Positions 44,131 to 53,909 of a stretch of DNA of 64,000 nucleotides are shown here, piece after piece. The translations under genes were made by a program, and so were the position numbers. The notes beneath the pieces were generated by a model. That model was not told where the DNA came from and ran no database searches. It saw only the letters and a list, made by a program, of their open reading frames with translations. Each line of letters begins with the position of its first letter. Positions within the stretch are counted from its first letter, which is position 1. The stretch comes from Accumulibacter appositus (lineage in GTDB: Bacteria > Pseudomonadota > Gammaproteobacteria > Burkholderiales > Rhodocyclaceae). The stretch lies in assembly GCF_035440685.1 (NCBI RefSeq), contig NZ_DAORMW010000005.1; one strand, given 5' to 3'.

Positions 44131-45450
44131 TTACATCGTCACGCGGTCGGGTTCCGGCTTGTACTTATCGATCTTCGACCACCACGGCATGGTCAGGAAG
44201 AACAGGAAGTAATAAGCGCTGAGAAGCTGTGCCACCGGAGCGCCCGGAATGACGCCGAAGAAAGCGTAGGACGGTGCTTTCGTGCCAAGGAAGCCAAGGA
44301 TGAAAAAGGAGATCACGAAGATCGTCAGCAGGGTCTTGAAGATCGGGCCACGATAACGGATCGACTTGACCGGGCTGCGGTCCAGCCAGGGCAGGAAGGC
44401 CAGGATCACGACGCCGCCACCCATCGCCACGACACCCCAGAACTTGGCGTCGATGCCGAACAGCGGCCAGACCATGGCCCGCAGCAGCGAGTAGTAAGGC
44501 GTGAAGTACCAAACCGGCGCGATATGCGGCGGCGTCTTCAGCGGATCGGCGGGAATGAAGTTGTTGTACTCGAGGAAGTAGCCGCCGCCTTCGGGAGCGA
44601 AGAAGACGATGATCGAGAAGACCATCAGGAAGACCACGACGCCGACGATATCCTTCACCGAGTAGTACGGGTGGAAAGGGATGCCGTCGAGCGGAATGCC
44701 TTCCGGAGTCAAGCGCTTCTTGATCTCGACGCCGTCCGGGTTGTTCGAGCCGACTTCGTGCAGCGCCAGGATGTGCGCAGCGACGAGGCCAAGCAGCACC
44801 AACGGCACGGCGATGACGTGGAACGAGAAGAAGCGGTTGAGCGTCGCGTCGCCGACGACGAAATCGCCGCGAATCCAGATCGAAAGGGGTTCGCCGACCA
44901 GCGGGATGGCCGAGAACAGATTCACGATCACCTGCGCACCCCAGAAGGACATCTGTCCCCAGGGCAACAGGTAGCCCATGAAGGCCTCGGCCATCAGGCA
45001 CAGGAAGAGCAGGGTGCCGAAGATCCAGATCAACTCGCGCGGCTGCCGATACGAACCGTAGAGCATGCCGCGGAACATGTGCAGATAGACGACCAGGAAG
45101 AACGCCGAGGCACCGGTCGAATGCATGTAGCGAATCAGCCAGCCCCAGGGAACGTCGCGCATGATGTACTCGACGCTGGCGAAGGCGACCGGAATACCAT
45201 CGGCGTTGAGCGAGGCGTCGGGCTTGTAGTGCATGACCAGGAAGATGCCGGTGACGATCTGAATGACCAGCACCAGCATCGCCAGGGAACCAAAGAAGTA
45301 CCAGAAGTTGAAATTCTTCGGTGCGTAGTATTCGGAGAGGTGGCCGCGCCACATCGACGTCGCCGGGAAGCGAGCGTCAAACCACTCAAGCAGATTGCCC
45401 TGCAGGGAACCATCCGACTTGTACTTCTCGAAATTGGTATTCGACGCCAT
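44131..45450 (-). CDS. petB: Cytochrome b of the bc1 complex
   Basis: A 439-residue protein with eight transmembrane helices, paired haem-ligand histidines in the HYKPD and YMHSTGASAFFLVVYLHMF region and FSFHVIAVPLVLLGLVAAH, and the Qo-site PDW-like motif as PEGG/PADP context. It starts 3 bases after petA stops. Full family length. Confidence 0.95.
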   Translation of the reverse strand: MASNTNFEKYKSDGSLQGNLLEWFDARFPATSMWRGHLSEYYAPKNFNFWYFFGSLAMLVLVIQIVTGIFLVMHYKPDASLNADGIPVAFASVEYIMRDVPWGWLIRYMHSTGASAFFLVVYLHMFRGMLYGSYRQPRELIWIFGTLLFLCLMAEAFMGYLLPWGQMSFWGAQVIVNLFSAIPLVGEPLSIWIRGDFVVGDATLNRFFSFHVIAVPLVLLGLVAAHILALHEVGSNNPDGVEIKKRLTPEGIPLDGIPFHPYYSVKDIVGVVVFLMVFSIIVFFAPEGGGYFLEYNNFIPADPLKTPPHIAPVWYFTPYYSLLRAMVWPLFGIDAKFWGVVAMGGGVVILAFLPWLDRSPVKSIRYRGPIFKTLLTIFVISFFILGFLGTKAPSYAFFGVIPGAPVAQLLSAYYFLFFLTMPWWSKIDKYKPEPDRVTM

Positions 45451-45453
45451 TGC

Positions 45454-46050
45454 TTAGGCTCCCTTCTTGTGTTCACCGATGAGGATGCGCGTGTCCGTCA
45501 GATACATGTGCGGCGGCACCTCAAGGTTGGTCGGGGCCGGCTGGCTCTTGAAGACGCGACCGGCAAAGTCGAAGTGGGAGCCGTGACAGGGGCACAGGAA
45601 ACCGCCAAGCCAGTCGGCAGCCATGCCGTCTGCCGGACCGTGCTTGAATTTCGCCGAAGGCGAGCAACCGAGGTGGGTACAGATGCCGACGACGACCATG
45701 TACTCGGGCTTGATCGAACGCGTCTCGTTCTTGCAGTACTCCGGCTGCATGTCCTTGTCCGATTTGGGGTCGGCCATGTCCTTGTTGAGTTCTGGCAGCG
45801 TCTCGAGCATCGTCTTGCTGCGGTTGATGATCCACACCGGTTTGCCGCGCCACTCGACGGTCATCATCTGACCGACTTCGAGGTTGCCGATGTCGACTTC
45901 GACCGGTGCGCCAGCTGCCTTGGCCCGCTCGGACGGCAGCATGCTGGACAGGAAGGGTACCAGCGCAACCAGCGCCCCCGCCCCGCCAACGGCAGCGGTC
46001 GCGACGACCAACCGTCGCCTTCCGCAGTCCACTTTGCTCTCATTGCTCAT
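45454..46050 (-). CDS. petA: Rieske iron-sulfur subunit of the bc1 complex
   Basis: A 198-residue protein with a twin-arginine-like leader (CGRRRLVVATAAVGGAG) that stays as a membrane anchor, and the Rieske cluster boxes CTHLGC (124-129) and CPCHGSH (153-159). The start is the ATG at 46050; an upstream GTG lacks support. First gene of petABC-sspAB. Confidence 0.96.
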   Translation of the reverse strand: MSNESKVDCGRRRLVVATAAVGGAGALVALVPFLSSMLPSERAKAAGAPVEVDIGNLEVGQMMTVEWRGKPVWIINRSKTMLETLPELNKDMADPKSDKDMQPEYCKNETRSIKPEYMVVVGICTHLGCSPSAKFKHGPADGMAADWLGGFLCPCHGSHFDFAGRVFKSQPAPTNLEVPPHMYLTDTRILIGEHKKGA

Positions 46051-46226
46051 AGCGCTGATCCCTAGCACGTAATGGAAAGTTGGTACGAACTAAACCGCGG
46101 CATTATACGCCAAAGTCGATGCAGAGAGAATTTGCGGGCTGGCCCAGTCTGGTATCGGCGCGGAAACGGGCCTGGCCTGGCAGCGGCCAGCGCCGCTCGA
46201 CCCGGTCGCCCGCCCCCGACGATGCC

Positions 46227-47153
46227 TTACCCCCTGATGCGACGGCGTGTTTCTCGGGGCAACTCGCCGAAATGACTTCGATACAGCCTGGCCAGACGAC
46301 CCAGGTTCTCGAAACCCAGACTGTGGGCCGTAGCGGTGATGGATTCGAGTGAATCGCAGCAACGCAGTAGTTGACGGCGAAAGCGCTGTAGACGCAGGAG
46401 CTGGAAGTAAGCCTGCGGTCCAAATCCGGACCACTCCTTGATGGCGCGGTGCAGCGAGCGCTGGGAAACGTGCAGTTCGGCTGCCAGGCGCTCGCAGTCG
46501 ATCTGCTCACTACACGCCAGTGCGGCCGTCTCGGCGCCTTTGACCAGTGCGAACTTGCGCGTCTGGCTCACACTTCTGGCGGCAGCCGATTCAGCCAGAT
46601 CGATACCACCGAGAGCTTCGATCAGGCGCGCCACGATTCGCTCCCGCCAAACCCATGCCAGCCAGGAATTTGCAGCCGCGACACCGGCGCGAGGCAGGGC
46701 ACTCGCGCCGTGGCAGGTGTCGACGAGGCGGCGCATCGCGCTCGCCTCGACATTGACCAATCCGCCCGCCGGCGCCGCCAGCCCCCAGCCCGCCAGCAAC
46801 TCGCGGGCAATCTCGATATTGAGGCAGTGCATGCCCTCGGGGCTGACGTATTCCTGCTCGTCGGATCCGAAGACCAGGGCCTGCCCAACATCGACCTCCC
46901 GCCCTTTCCAGACTGGCGCGCGCGCGCTCGCCAGGAGCAGACCTATGGACAGGTTCTCGGAGTGATTCAGGTGGCAACTACGCAGACGCTGGCCCCACCA
47001 TTCCCAGCGCAGGGTCACACCCGGCAGCAAAACAAGGCGAGAGCGGAAACCCAGAGCTCCCGGCAACAGCTGCACGATCTCGAAGTCCCAACCCGAAGAC
47101 CACGAAAACAGCTCGTCGACGTCGTCGGTAGCGATCGTTTCATGGCGAATCAC
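46227..47153 (-). CDS. AraC-family transcriptional regulator
   Basis: A 308-residue protein. The start is placed at GTG 47153 because GGGAGGGG lies ~10 bases upstream. The N-terminal cupin-like sensing region resembles those of AraC proteins with DVDELFSWSSGWDFEIVQL. The C-terminal ~100 residues hold two HTH motifs (ERLAAELHVSQRSLHRAIKE, ITATAHSLGFENLGRLARLY) and end RETRRRIRG. Divergent from the CDF gene at 47310, which it may regulate. Confidence 0.88.
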   Translation of the reverse strand: MIRHETIATDDVDELFSWSSGWDFEIVQLLPGALGFRSRLVLLPGVTLRWEWWGQRLRSCHLNHSENLSIGLLLASARAPVWKGREVDVGQALVFGSDEQEYVSPEGMHCLNIEIARELLAGWGLAAPAGGLVNVEASAMRRLVDTCHGASALPRAGVAAANSWLAWVWRERIVARLIEALGGIDLAESAAARSVSQTRKFALVKGAETAALACSEQIDCERLAAELHVSQRSLHRAIKEWSGFGPQAYFQLLRLQRFRRQLLRCCDSLESITATAHSLGFENLGRLARLYRSHFGELPRETRRRIRG

Positions 47154-47309
47154 TGGTGGCGCCCCTCCCGAGAAGGCCGTCGGCTGCCAGGAACGCGGCC
47201 TTCGCACACGGAAAGTTGGCAGGATACGGCTTTTTCACACCCTCGTCCTTGCCTAGGATGGCGAACCGAATCCCGCAAGCCAACCGGCAAGGAAGACTGC
47301 GCCCGCTTC

Positions 47310-48281
47310 ATGACACAAGATACGCTAGCGATCGAGACCCACGCCCTGGCCGTGGGGCAATGGGCCAGCCTGCTCATGGCGCTGGCGGGAGTGACTGCCG
47401 CCGTGCTCTCGCGCTCCGATGCGCTACTGGTCGATGGCCTCTACTCCGGCGTCAACTTTGTTGCCGCGCTGATCGCGGCACGCGTGGCGCGCGCCGTGCA
47501 GCGCCCGGCAGACCATCGCTACCCCTTCGGCTATGACGCCTACGAGTCGCTGTACGTCAGCTCTCGCTCGCTGGTACTGATCGGCATCCTGGTCTTCGCC
47601 CTGTTCAGCTCTGGCGAAAAGATCGTAGTCTATCTATCCGGTGGCGAAGTTCCGGCGCTGATCATGGGGCCGATCCTGGTGTACACGGTGGCTATGGTCG
47701 CCATTTGCAGTGGGCTGGCCTGGCAGTTTCATCGCGCCTGGCTGCGCAGCGGACGTTGCAGCCAGCTACTGCACGCCGAAACGCGCGCGGCGCTTGTCGA
47801 TGGGGCACTCAGCGCCGGTGCGGGTACCGCCCTGCTGCTGACGCCGCTGCTGATCGCTACCGCAGCCGAAGTTCTGGTCCCGATCGCCGACGCCCTGGTC
47901 GTTCTGATACTGCAACTGGTCATGCTGCCGCAACCCCTGAGCATGTTCCGCACTGCGCTCAGAGAGGTGGCGGGCGCCGCCGCCGCGCCAGAGTCGCTGG
48001 CCATTGCCCGCGCCTGCGCCGACGAGGCTCTGCACGGGCGACCGTTCAAGTTCCTCGATATCGCCGCCACCAAACTGGGCCGCACGCACTTCGTGGTCCT
48101 TTACGTCGAGCCCGAAATCCCGGTGCTCGGCGAAACACTCGACCAGCTGCGCGCGGCACTGAGCGCCGTCCTCGCGCGCAGCGGGGCGCCGGTGCGCTGT
48201 GAAGTGGTCGCCACTGCCAGCCCGCCGTTCCTGCCTCGGCCGCTTGCCGCTGCTGGTTCGACGGCGGCACCGAAGTCATAG
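47310..48281 (+). CDS. Cation diffusion facilitator transporter, second type
   Basis: A 323-residue CDF-like protein: six membrane helices with DALLVDGLYSGVNFVAALIA and HAETRAALVDGALSAGAGTAL holding Asp-rich metal sites, YPFGYDAYESLYV, and a C-terminal cytoplasmic domain. It differs clearly from the His-rich CDF at 9268 and lacks any His tail; the Asp-based sites suggest Mn/Fe-like rather than Zn selectivity (inference). Confidence 0.85.
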   Translation: MTQDTLAIETHALAVGQWASLLMALAGVTAAVLSRSDALLVDGLYSGVNFVAALIAARVARAVQRPADHRYPFGYDAYESLYVSSRSLVLIGILVFALFSSGEKIVVYLSGGEVPALIMGPILVYTVAMVAICSGLAWQFHRAWLRSGRCSQLLHAETRAALVDGALSAGAGTALLLTPLLIATAAEVLVPIADALVVLILQLVMLPQPLSMFRTALREVAGAAAAPESLAIARACADEALHGRPFKFLDIAATKLGRTHFVVLYVEPEIPVLGETLDQLRAALSAVLARSGAPVRCEVVATASPPFLPRPLAAAGSTAAPKS

Positions 48282-48330
48282 CGAAACCCTTTCTCGACCG
48301 GAATTCATGAAAACACCAGAAGGAACCACC

Positions 48331-49176
48331 ATGTCCAGAATCGCCAGAGCCTTCCAAAAAACCGCGACCGCCAGCGCAACCTTGATGCTTGCGCTCCTTG
48401 CTGTCAGTAATCCGCTGCATGCCGGGGATGAAAAGCCCCAGGGCGAAAATATTGACGCGTCGGATCCGACGAAAATATACACCTACCTTGGCGCTGGCCC
48501 GAAATACACCGACTACACAAATGGTGAACACATGATCGAGCTGAGGGTTTCAGGCAACCTCGGGCTATCCAAGCAGGACATGGTTTTCTTCAACGCCGGA
48601 TACGGTGAGCACTCGGGCGACAAAGTGCCCGGCAACAACACCGGATTAACCAATGCTCGCGCGCGATGGTTTCATCTGGTGGAAATGGATTACGCGGTCA
48701 GCTCGGGATATCGTGGCTGGGCAACGCAGATCGATTTGCAGCTGGCCGGCCAACTAAAAGGGACGGACGGGCAGAATGTCTTATCCTTTGGCGCACTTCC
48801 AGCTTTCGGCCTCAACAAGCAATGGAGCTTGTATCTACCGATGAACGTGGTGAACTCCTGGGACAAGAAGTTCGGAAGCTACAACGGCGTCGGTCTCAAT
48901 GTGTCACCCTTGCTGGTCTATAACCCGGACAACTGGTGGGACGGTGCTTATGTTCAGTTCTGGGGCGGCTACACGCGCTTCGTCTCGGGAAACCTTTCCG
49001 GCGAAGGCGCTGGTCACCTCGACATCACGGTTGCCGGGAAAATCACGCCCACCGTGACGTGGACCCTCCTGGCACAGAAAAACGTAGACGTCGATCTGCA
49101 ATCGTACCGGCGCGACGCGAACTCGGGCCTGAAAAACGACTGGAATGCTTTCCTGTTCTTCACGACCTACTTCTAG
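48331..49176 (+). CDS. Outer-membrane beta-barrel protein
   Basis: A 281-residue protein with a signal peptide (residues 1-~32, cleavage after PLHA). Alternating aromatic strands dominate (YTYLGAGPKYTDYTNG, AYVQFWGGYTRFVSG) and it ends with FLFFTTYF, the terminal Phe expected for Bam-dependent barrels. The start at 48331 follows AAGGAACC; an upstream ATG at 48307 is possible. It is 42 bases upstream of a serine hydrolase and presumably co-transcribed. The substrate is unknown. Confidence 0.75.
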   Translation: MSRIARAFQKTATASATLMLALLAVSNPLHAGDEKPQGENIDASDPTKIYTYLGAGPKYTDYTNGEHMIELRVSGNLGLSKQDMVFFNAGYGEHSGDKVPGNNTGLTNARARWFHLVEMDYAVSSGYRGWATQIDLQLAGQLKGTDGQNVLSFGALPAFGLNKQWSLYLPMNVVNSWDKKFGSYNGVGLNVSPLLVYNPDNWWDGAYVQFWGGYTRFVSGNLSGEGAGHLDITVAGKITPTVTWTLLAQKNVDVDLQSYRRDANSGLKNDWNAFLFFTTYF

Positions 49177-49218
49177 ACAAGAACCCCGAAAAACCACGCT
49201 TCAAGGAGAAAAGAGAAC

Positions 49219-50547
49219 ATGAAGACTGCCATCAGATCGGCATTTGTACTCACCGCACTGGTCACCAACCTCGCCTTCGCGCAGGTCGCCGCGACTTCGG
49301 CCCCGAAGAAGGTCATGGACGGCTTCCCGCCGAGCAAGGAAAGCCAGGTGACTTTCGGCAATTACCGACAACATCCGTACAGCCAATGGGCTTTTCGCAA
49401 TGCCGGCGCCCCCCTGAACGTGCTGATGGTTCCACGCGGCGGGAATATATATCCGCTGCAGGAAAACATCGACGGCGACATCGGAAAGATCCAGCTCAAG
49501 GACGCGGATGGCAAGGACAAAACCGTCGATCAGATCCTTTACGAGAACTACACCGATGGCTACCTGGTGCTCAAGGGCGACGATATTCGCTATGAACGCT
49601 ATTTCAACGGCTTGAGCAGAGACTACCAACACATCTGGTTCTCGGCGACAAAGTCGCTGACCAGCACCGCATTCGGAATTCTGCTCGCCGAGGGCAAGGT
49701 CAACTTGAATGACTCGCCAGCCAAATATATCCCTGAACTGAAAGGCAGTGGTTTCGAGCGCGTGACGATCCAGAATGTGCTTGATCACAGCAGTTCGCTC
49801 GATTTCAAGGAGAACTACACCGACCCGAACTCGGACTTCCTGAAGCATTACGGCCCGGCGATGAACATGGCTCGAGTACCGGGAGGCCGGGACGCCGAAC
49901 CGCAGAACACCGAGATCTACGGCATTTACGATTTTCTGTCCAAGTTCATTCGCCCGAACAACAAGGAAGTCGCGGGCGATGTTTTCGATTACAACTCGGC
50001 CAATTCAGACGTCCTTGGCTGGTTGATCGCCCGGATATCGGGCCTGCCTTACGACCGTTTTATCCAGCAGCATATCTGGTCGAAGCTCGGCGCCGAGCAC
50101 GACGCCTATACGGTCGTCGACCGCGCCTATATGGGCATAGCGACGGGCGGCTTCAACAGCACGCTGCGCGATGCCGCGCGCTTCGGCAAAATGATCCTCG
50201 ACAAGGGGAGGTTCAACGGTCAGCAGGTGATTCCCGCCGAGTGGGTTGACGCATCGATCAAGCTTTCTGCCAAAGATAAGGAGAAGATGAAGAACAACGA
50301 AAGATATAAAGGCGCCGCGTGGGTTGCATACAAGAACATGTGGTGGATACTCGACGAGAAGAAAGGCGAGTACGCCGCCGTCGGGATTCACGGGCAGGTG
50401 ATCTATATCAATCGTGACGCCGACATCGTCGTCGCTTTCTTCTCGAGTCAGCCAGTTGCCTCAGCGGCGGGCAACAACAGCTTCTGGTCGAAAATCATGG
50501 CCACTCAGGCGATCGCACGGAAGCTGCAGAGGCGCGGAGAAAAATAG
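49219..50547 (+). CDS. Secreted class-C beta-lactamase-fold serine hydrolase
   Basis: A 442-residue protein with a signal peptide (cleavage near AFA-QVAA). Catalytic Ser142-x-x-Lys145 is in FSATKSLTS, Tyr-x-Asn in FDYNSANSD, and the third motif in GIHGQVIYIN. Spacing and the FSATKS form resemble 6-aminohexanoate-dimer hydrolase and related esterases/peptidases rather than antibiotic-resistance enzymes. It pairs with the preceding outer-membrane protein. Confidence 0.88.
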   Translation: MKTAIRSAFVLTALVTNLAFAQVAATSAPKKVMDGFPPSKESQVTFGNYRQHPYSQWAFRNAGAPLNVLMVPRGGNIYPLQENIDGDIGKIQLKDADGKDKTVDQILYENYTDGYLVLKGDDIRYERYFNGLSRDYQHIWFSATKSLTSTAFGILLAEGKVNLNDSPAKYIPELKGSGFERVTIQNVLDHSSSLDFKENYTDPNSDFLKHYGPAMNMARVPGGRDAEPQNTEIYGIYDFLSKFIRPNNKEVAGDVFDYNSANSDVLGWLIARISGLPYDRFIQQHIWSKLGAEHDAYTVVDRAYMGIATGGFNSTLRDAARFGKMILDKGRFNGQQVIPAEWVDASIKLSAKDKEKMKNNERYKGAAWVAYKNMWWILDEKKGEYAAVGIHGQVIYINRDADIVVAFFSSQPVASAAGNNSFWSKIMATQAIARKLQRRGEK

Positions 50548-50615
50548 GCTGTCGCCGGCAAGAAACGGGGGGAGTTCCGCGTCGCTACGCTCCTCGCTAT
50601 GCGCATGACCCACGC

Positions 50616-50745
50616 GTCATTGCGAGGAGGCGCAGCCGACGTGGCAATCCAGAGATCTTTCTCTTGGCGCTGGCGATGCGGTGGCCGTGAAGAAATCAGA
50701 AGGTGGCGCTGGATTGCCGCGTCGGCTTTGCCTCCTCGCAATGAC
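50616..50745. repeat. REP-like element with 37-bp inverted arms, copy 2
   Basis: Arms 50616-50652 and 50709-50745 match the arms at 40240-40363 but with a few arm-to-arm mismatches (GTGGCAAT against GCGGCAAT, GCTTTGCC against GCTGCGCC). The 56-base spacer is unrelated to that of copy 1. A further degenerate arm lies just upstream (50579-50608). Confidence 0.88.
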
Positions 50746-50861
50746 GCTGACGGGGTGGGTGGGTGCCGCGTGTCGGCCGTGGCGCGCGCCAACTCTCGCC
50801 GAGCAGGACGCCTTCACTTGAAGGGTGGCCACAAGCGCTTTGGCCGACGCCCATTTCAGCG

Positions 50862-50917
50862 ACCACAAGGCTTCGCTCTGGCCTCGCCTTCAGGCTTGCT
50901 GACGGTCTCGGCGAGAC
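50862..50917. repeat. CCACAAGG-type motif, third copy
   Basis: Starts CCACAAGGCTTCGCTCTG, then a CTTCAGG/CTGACGGTCTCGGC part. Related stretches occur at 40164-40216 and 40434-40482, each within about 130 bases of a 37-bp REP-like element, so the two appear to travel as one composite. Confidence 0.55.
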
Positions 50918-50941
50918 TGCAACGACACTTGTGATCCGAAC

Positions 50942-51544
50942 CTACCGAGCAAACGGTCGGCGTTCGCGAAACGCCTGCGCCAGCGTTCCCGCATCGACGT
51001 ACTCAAGCTCGCCGCCGACGGGTACCCCGCGCGCGATGCGCGAGACGCTGACACCGCGGCTCTTGAGCATTTCCGACAGGTAGTGCGCGGTCGCTTCACC
51101 CTCGTTGGTGAAATTGGTGGCGATGATCACTTCGCGCACCACCCCATCGCTGGCGCGCGCCAGCAGGCGATCGAGGTGCAGCTCGCCGGGACCGATGCCG
51201 TCGAGCGGCGAGACCCGGCCCATGAGTACGTAGTAGAGCCCGGAATAGGCGTGCGTCTGCTCCATCATGTTCATGTCGATCGGCGTTTCGACGACACATA
51301 GCTGGCTGGCGTCGCGCCTGCTCGACAGGCAGCGGCCACAGACCTCGGCCTCGGTCAGCGTGTTGCAACGCTGACAGTGACGCAGTGCGCCGAGCGCGCG
51401 CTGCAGGGCGTCGGCCAGGCGCCCGGCGCCTGCCCGCTCGTTCTGCAACAGGTGGTAGGCCATGCGTTGAGCCGACTTTGGACCAACGCCTGGCAAACAA
51501 CGCAAAGCCTCGATCAGCGCTTCGAGGCTCGACGGGGCGTTCAT
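50942..51544 (-). CDS. recR: Recombination protein RecR
   Basis: A 200-residue protein of standard length: N-terminal helix-hairpin-helix (LRCLPGVGPKSAQRMAYHLL), zinc finger CQRCNTLTEAEVCGRC, Toprim domain (LCVVETPIDMNMMEQTHAY), and the C-terminal ARGVPVGGELEYVDAGTLA. It acts with RecO/RecF in gap repair. Overlaps the ybaB stop by one base. Confidence 0.96.
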   Translation of the reverse strand: MNAPSSLEALIEALRCLPGVGPKSAQRMAYHLLQNERAGAGRLADALQRALGALRHCQRCNTLTEAEVCGRCLSSRRDASQLCVVETPIDMNMMEQTHAYSGLYYVLMGRVSPLDGIGPGELHLDRLLARASDGVVREVIIATNFTNEGEATAHYLSEMLKSRGVSVSRIARGVPVGGELEYVDAGTLAQAFRERRPFAR

Positions 51545-51867
51545 CAGAAGGGCAGTTTCATCCCGGGCGGCAGGTTGAGCCCTGCGGAGAAGCCGGCCAT
51601 GCGCTCCTGGGAGAGTTCCTCGGCGCGGCGCATACCGTCGTTCAGCGCGGCCGCAACCAGGTCCTCGAGCATTTCCTTGTCGTCCATCACCGACGCATCG
51701 ATGCTCACCCGGCGCACGTTGTGGCTGCAGGTCATCAACACCTTGACCATACCGGCGCCGGACTGGCCTTCGACTTCAAGCTGGGCCAGCTCGTCCTGCG
51801 CCTTCTTCATGTTCTCCTGCATCTGCTGAGCCTGTTTCATCAGGCCGGCGATTCCGCCTTTCATCAT
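51544..51867 (-). CDS. ybaB: YbaB/EbfC nucleoid-associated protein
   Basis: A 107-residue protein: MKQAQQMQENMKKAQDELAQLEVEGQSGAG then DEEMLEDLVAAALND-like helix (DKEMLEDLVAAALND). Small dimeric DNA-binding protein that, as in most bacteria, lies between dnaX and recR. Confidence 0.95.
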   Translation of the reverse strand: MMKGGIAGLMKQAQQMQENMKKAQDELAQLEVEGQSGAGMVKVLMTCSHNVRRVSIDASVMDDKEMLEDLVAAALNDGMRRAEELSQERMAGFSAGLNLPPGMKLPF

Positions 51868-51895
51868 CTTTGGTGCCTCGCTCTGGGGTAGGGGA

Positions 51896-53590
51896 TTAAA
51901 CGGGTTTTATCGACGATTCGATGAGCGTGGCGTCGAACATCTCGATCACCTCGCGTACGAAACCATCCTGCTCGACTGCGGCGATGGCGCGATCCTGGCG
52001 CTGACGACGATCACGCTGCGCGCTGGCCGCCGGCGTTTCGCCGCTGGTCGCTTCAAGTTCGACAGCCAGTTGCTGCGGGCTGCCGAAATACTCGCCCAGC
52101 GCCTGCTGCAACTTGTCCTGGGCGGGTTTCATCAACAGGTGGCGATGGGCCGGCGCCAGGCGAAGGACGATTCGTCCTCCCTGCCGCTCGCGCAGTTCGC
52201 AGTGCTGGGCAAGCTCGCGCGCCATGCCGCTGACCTTGAGTGCGGCCAGCATCTCGTGCCAGTCGCCGGTCGTTGGCGTCGCTGGCGGCAACGCCGCCGG
52301 CGGCACGGACGGCGTGGCGACCGCTGCCGCCGGCTGAACGACCGCGACGGGTGTCGAACGGGCGAGCGAAGCGGCGGTTGAAGACCCTGCGGGGGGTGGC
52401 GTGCGCGGCGCGGCTGGCGACGCCAAGACGGCCGACGAGGTCGCTGCCGAACGGTCGGCGACGGCCCTGGTCGCACTCGCTCCGGCACCGGCGTCGTCGC
52501 TGGCGAGCGCCGGGCGAAAGGCGTGCAGGCGTAGCAGGGTCATCACGAAACCGGCCTGCTCGTCGGGCGCCAAAGGCAGTTCCCGACGACCATGGACGGC
52601 GATCTGGTAGGCGAGCTGGACGAACTCGGGGTCGAGGGCGGCGGCCAGCGCCTCGATGCGCAAACGCTCGGGCAGGTCGTCGGCGATCGCCTGCGGCGCC
52701 AGCTGGGCGATCTGCAGGCGGGTGAACAGGGCGGCCATTTCCTGCAGCGCGGCGTCGAACGACAGGCTGCGCGCCGCCATCTCGTCGGCGACGCGCAGCA
52801 TCGCCGCGGCGTCGCCGGCGAGAAGGGCGTCGACAATCGACAGCAGGTGGTCGAGATCGACGGCGCCGAGCATCTCGCGCACCTGCGCTTCCTCGACCTG
52901 GCCGGAACCGTGCGCAATCGCCTGATCGAGCAGCGACAGCGCGTCGCGCATGCTGCCCGCGGCCGAGCGGGCCAACAACTGCAGCGCACCCGGCTCGGCG
53001 CTGATCGCCTCGGCTTCGAGGACCTGCTTGAGGTGGCCGGCAATCAGCGGCTGCGTCATCTGCTTGAGGTTGAACTGCAGGCAGCGCGACAGAACGGTGA
53101 CCGGAATCTTCTGCGGATCAGTGGTCGCCAGAATGAACTTGACGTGTTCGGGCGGCTCTTCGAGCGTTTTCAGCATGGCGTTGAAGGCCGAGTTCGAGAG
53201 CATGTGCACTTCGTCGATGACATAGACCTTGAAACGGCCACGCGTCGGCGCGTACACGGCGTTCTCGAGCAGCTCCCGCATCTCGTCGACCTTGGTATTG
53301 GTCGCCGCGTCCACTTCGAGAAGATCGACGAAACGACCGCTATCGATCTCCTGGCAGGCTGAACAGGTTCCGCAGGGCGTGGCGCTGACGCCGGTCTCGC
53401 AATTGAGGGCTTTGGCCAGGATCCTGGCCAGCGTCGTCTTGCCGACGCCGCGGGTACCGGTAAACAGATAGGCGTGGTGCAGGCGCTGGGAAGTCAGCGC
53501 GTGCGTCAGGGCGCGAACCACGTGCTCCTGGCCGACCAGGTTGGCGAAGCTTCGCGGACGCCATTTGCGCGCCAGAACTTGGTAACTCAT
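51896..53590 (-). CDS. dnaX: DNA polymerase III subunits gamma and tau
   Basis: A 564-residue clamp-loader ATPase: Walker A in FTGTRGVGKTTLARIL, four-Cys zinc module (CETGVSATPCGTCSAC), DEVHM box, sensor 1 ATTDPQK and sensor 2 GSMRDALSLLDQA. A low-complexity Ala/Pro linker (~385-440) and tau C-terminal domain follow. I did not identify a slippery frameshift site. First in dnaX-ybaB-recR. Confidence 0.96.
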   Translation of the reverse strand: MSYQVLARKWRPRSFANLVGQEHVVRALTHALTSQRLHHAYLFTGTRGVGKTTLARILAKALNCETGVSATPCGTCSACQEIDSGRFVDLLEVDAATNTKVDEMRELLENAVYAPTRGRFKVYVIDEVHMLSNSAFNAMLKTLEEPPEHVKFILATTDPQKIPVTVLSRCLQFNLKQMTQPLIAGHLKQVLEAEAISAEPGALQLLARSAAGSMRDALSLLDQAIAHGSGQVEEAQVREMLGAVDLDHLLSIVDALLAGDAAAMLRVADEMAARSLSFDAALQEMAALFTRLQIAQLAPQAIADDLPERLRIEALAAALDPEFVQLAYQIAVHGRRELPLAPDEQAGFVMTLLRLHAFRPALASDDAGAGASATRAVADRSAATSSAVLASPAAPRTPPPAGSSTAASLARSTPVAVVQPAAAVATPSVPPAALPPATPTTGDWHEMLAALKVSGMARELAQHCELRERQGGRIVLRLAPAHRHLLMKPAQDKLQQALGEYFGSPQQLAVELEATSGETPAASAQRDRRQRQDRAIAAVEQDGFVREVIEMFDATLIESSIKPV

Positions 53591-53795
53591 GGGCGGATTC
53601 TAGCAGATGGCACTGCCGGCTCCGGCAGCAGCAACGGACAGAGGCTGACGATTTGCGGCCGGCGGAAACGGGGGCATGAATGGAAGCTTGCGGAGGCAGG
53701 AGCGGAACAGGAGCCGGGCAGAGGAAGCGAAGGAAAACGCGGCCATCAACGCACCAAAAAACGCCGCAAGACTCACGCCGGGCAGAAATGAGGGT

Positions 53796-53891
53796 GGCGA
53801 GCCTTACCCCCGGCACTCACATAAGACGGCTGTGGCTGCTTCCTTCCGGACCTGACCAGGTTCACCATCCTGCGATGCGGGGAGACCCGCC
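53796..53891 (-). ncRNA. ffs: Signal recognition particle RNA, 4.5S type
   Basis: The reverse strand contains the invariant domain IV core TGGTCAGGTCCGGAAGGAAG followed by CAGCCA. The ends GGCGGGTC and GGCGAGCC pair (with G-U) to close a ~96-base hairpin. It lies directly upstream of dnaX on the same strand, a common beta-proteobacterial position. Confidence 0.93.
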
Positions 53892-53909
53892 ACGAAGAAT
53901 GCTATCACA

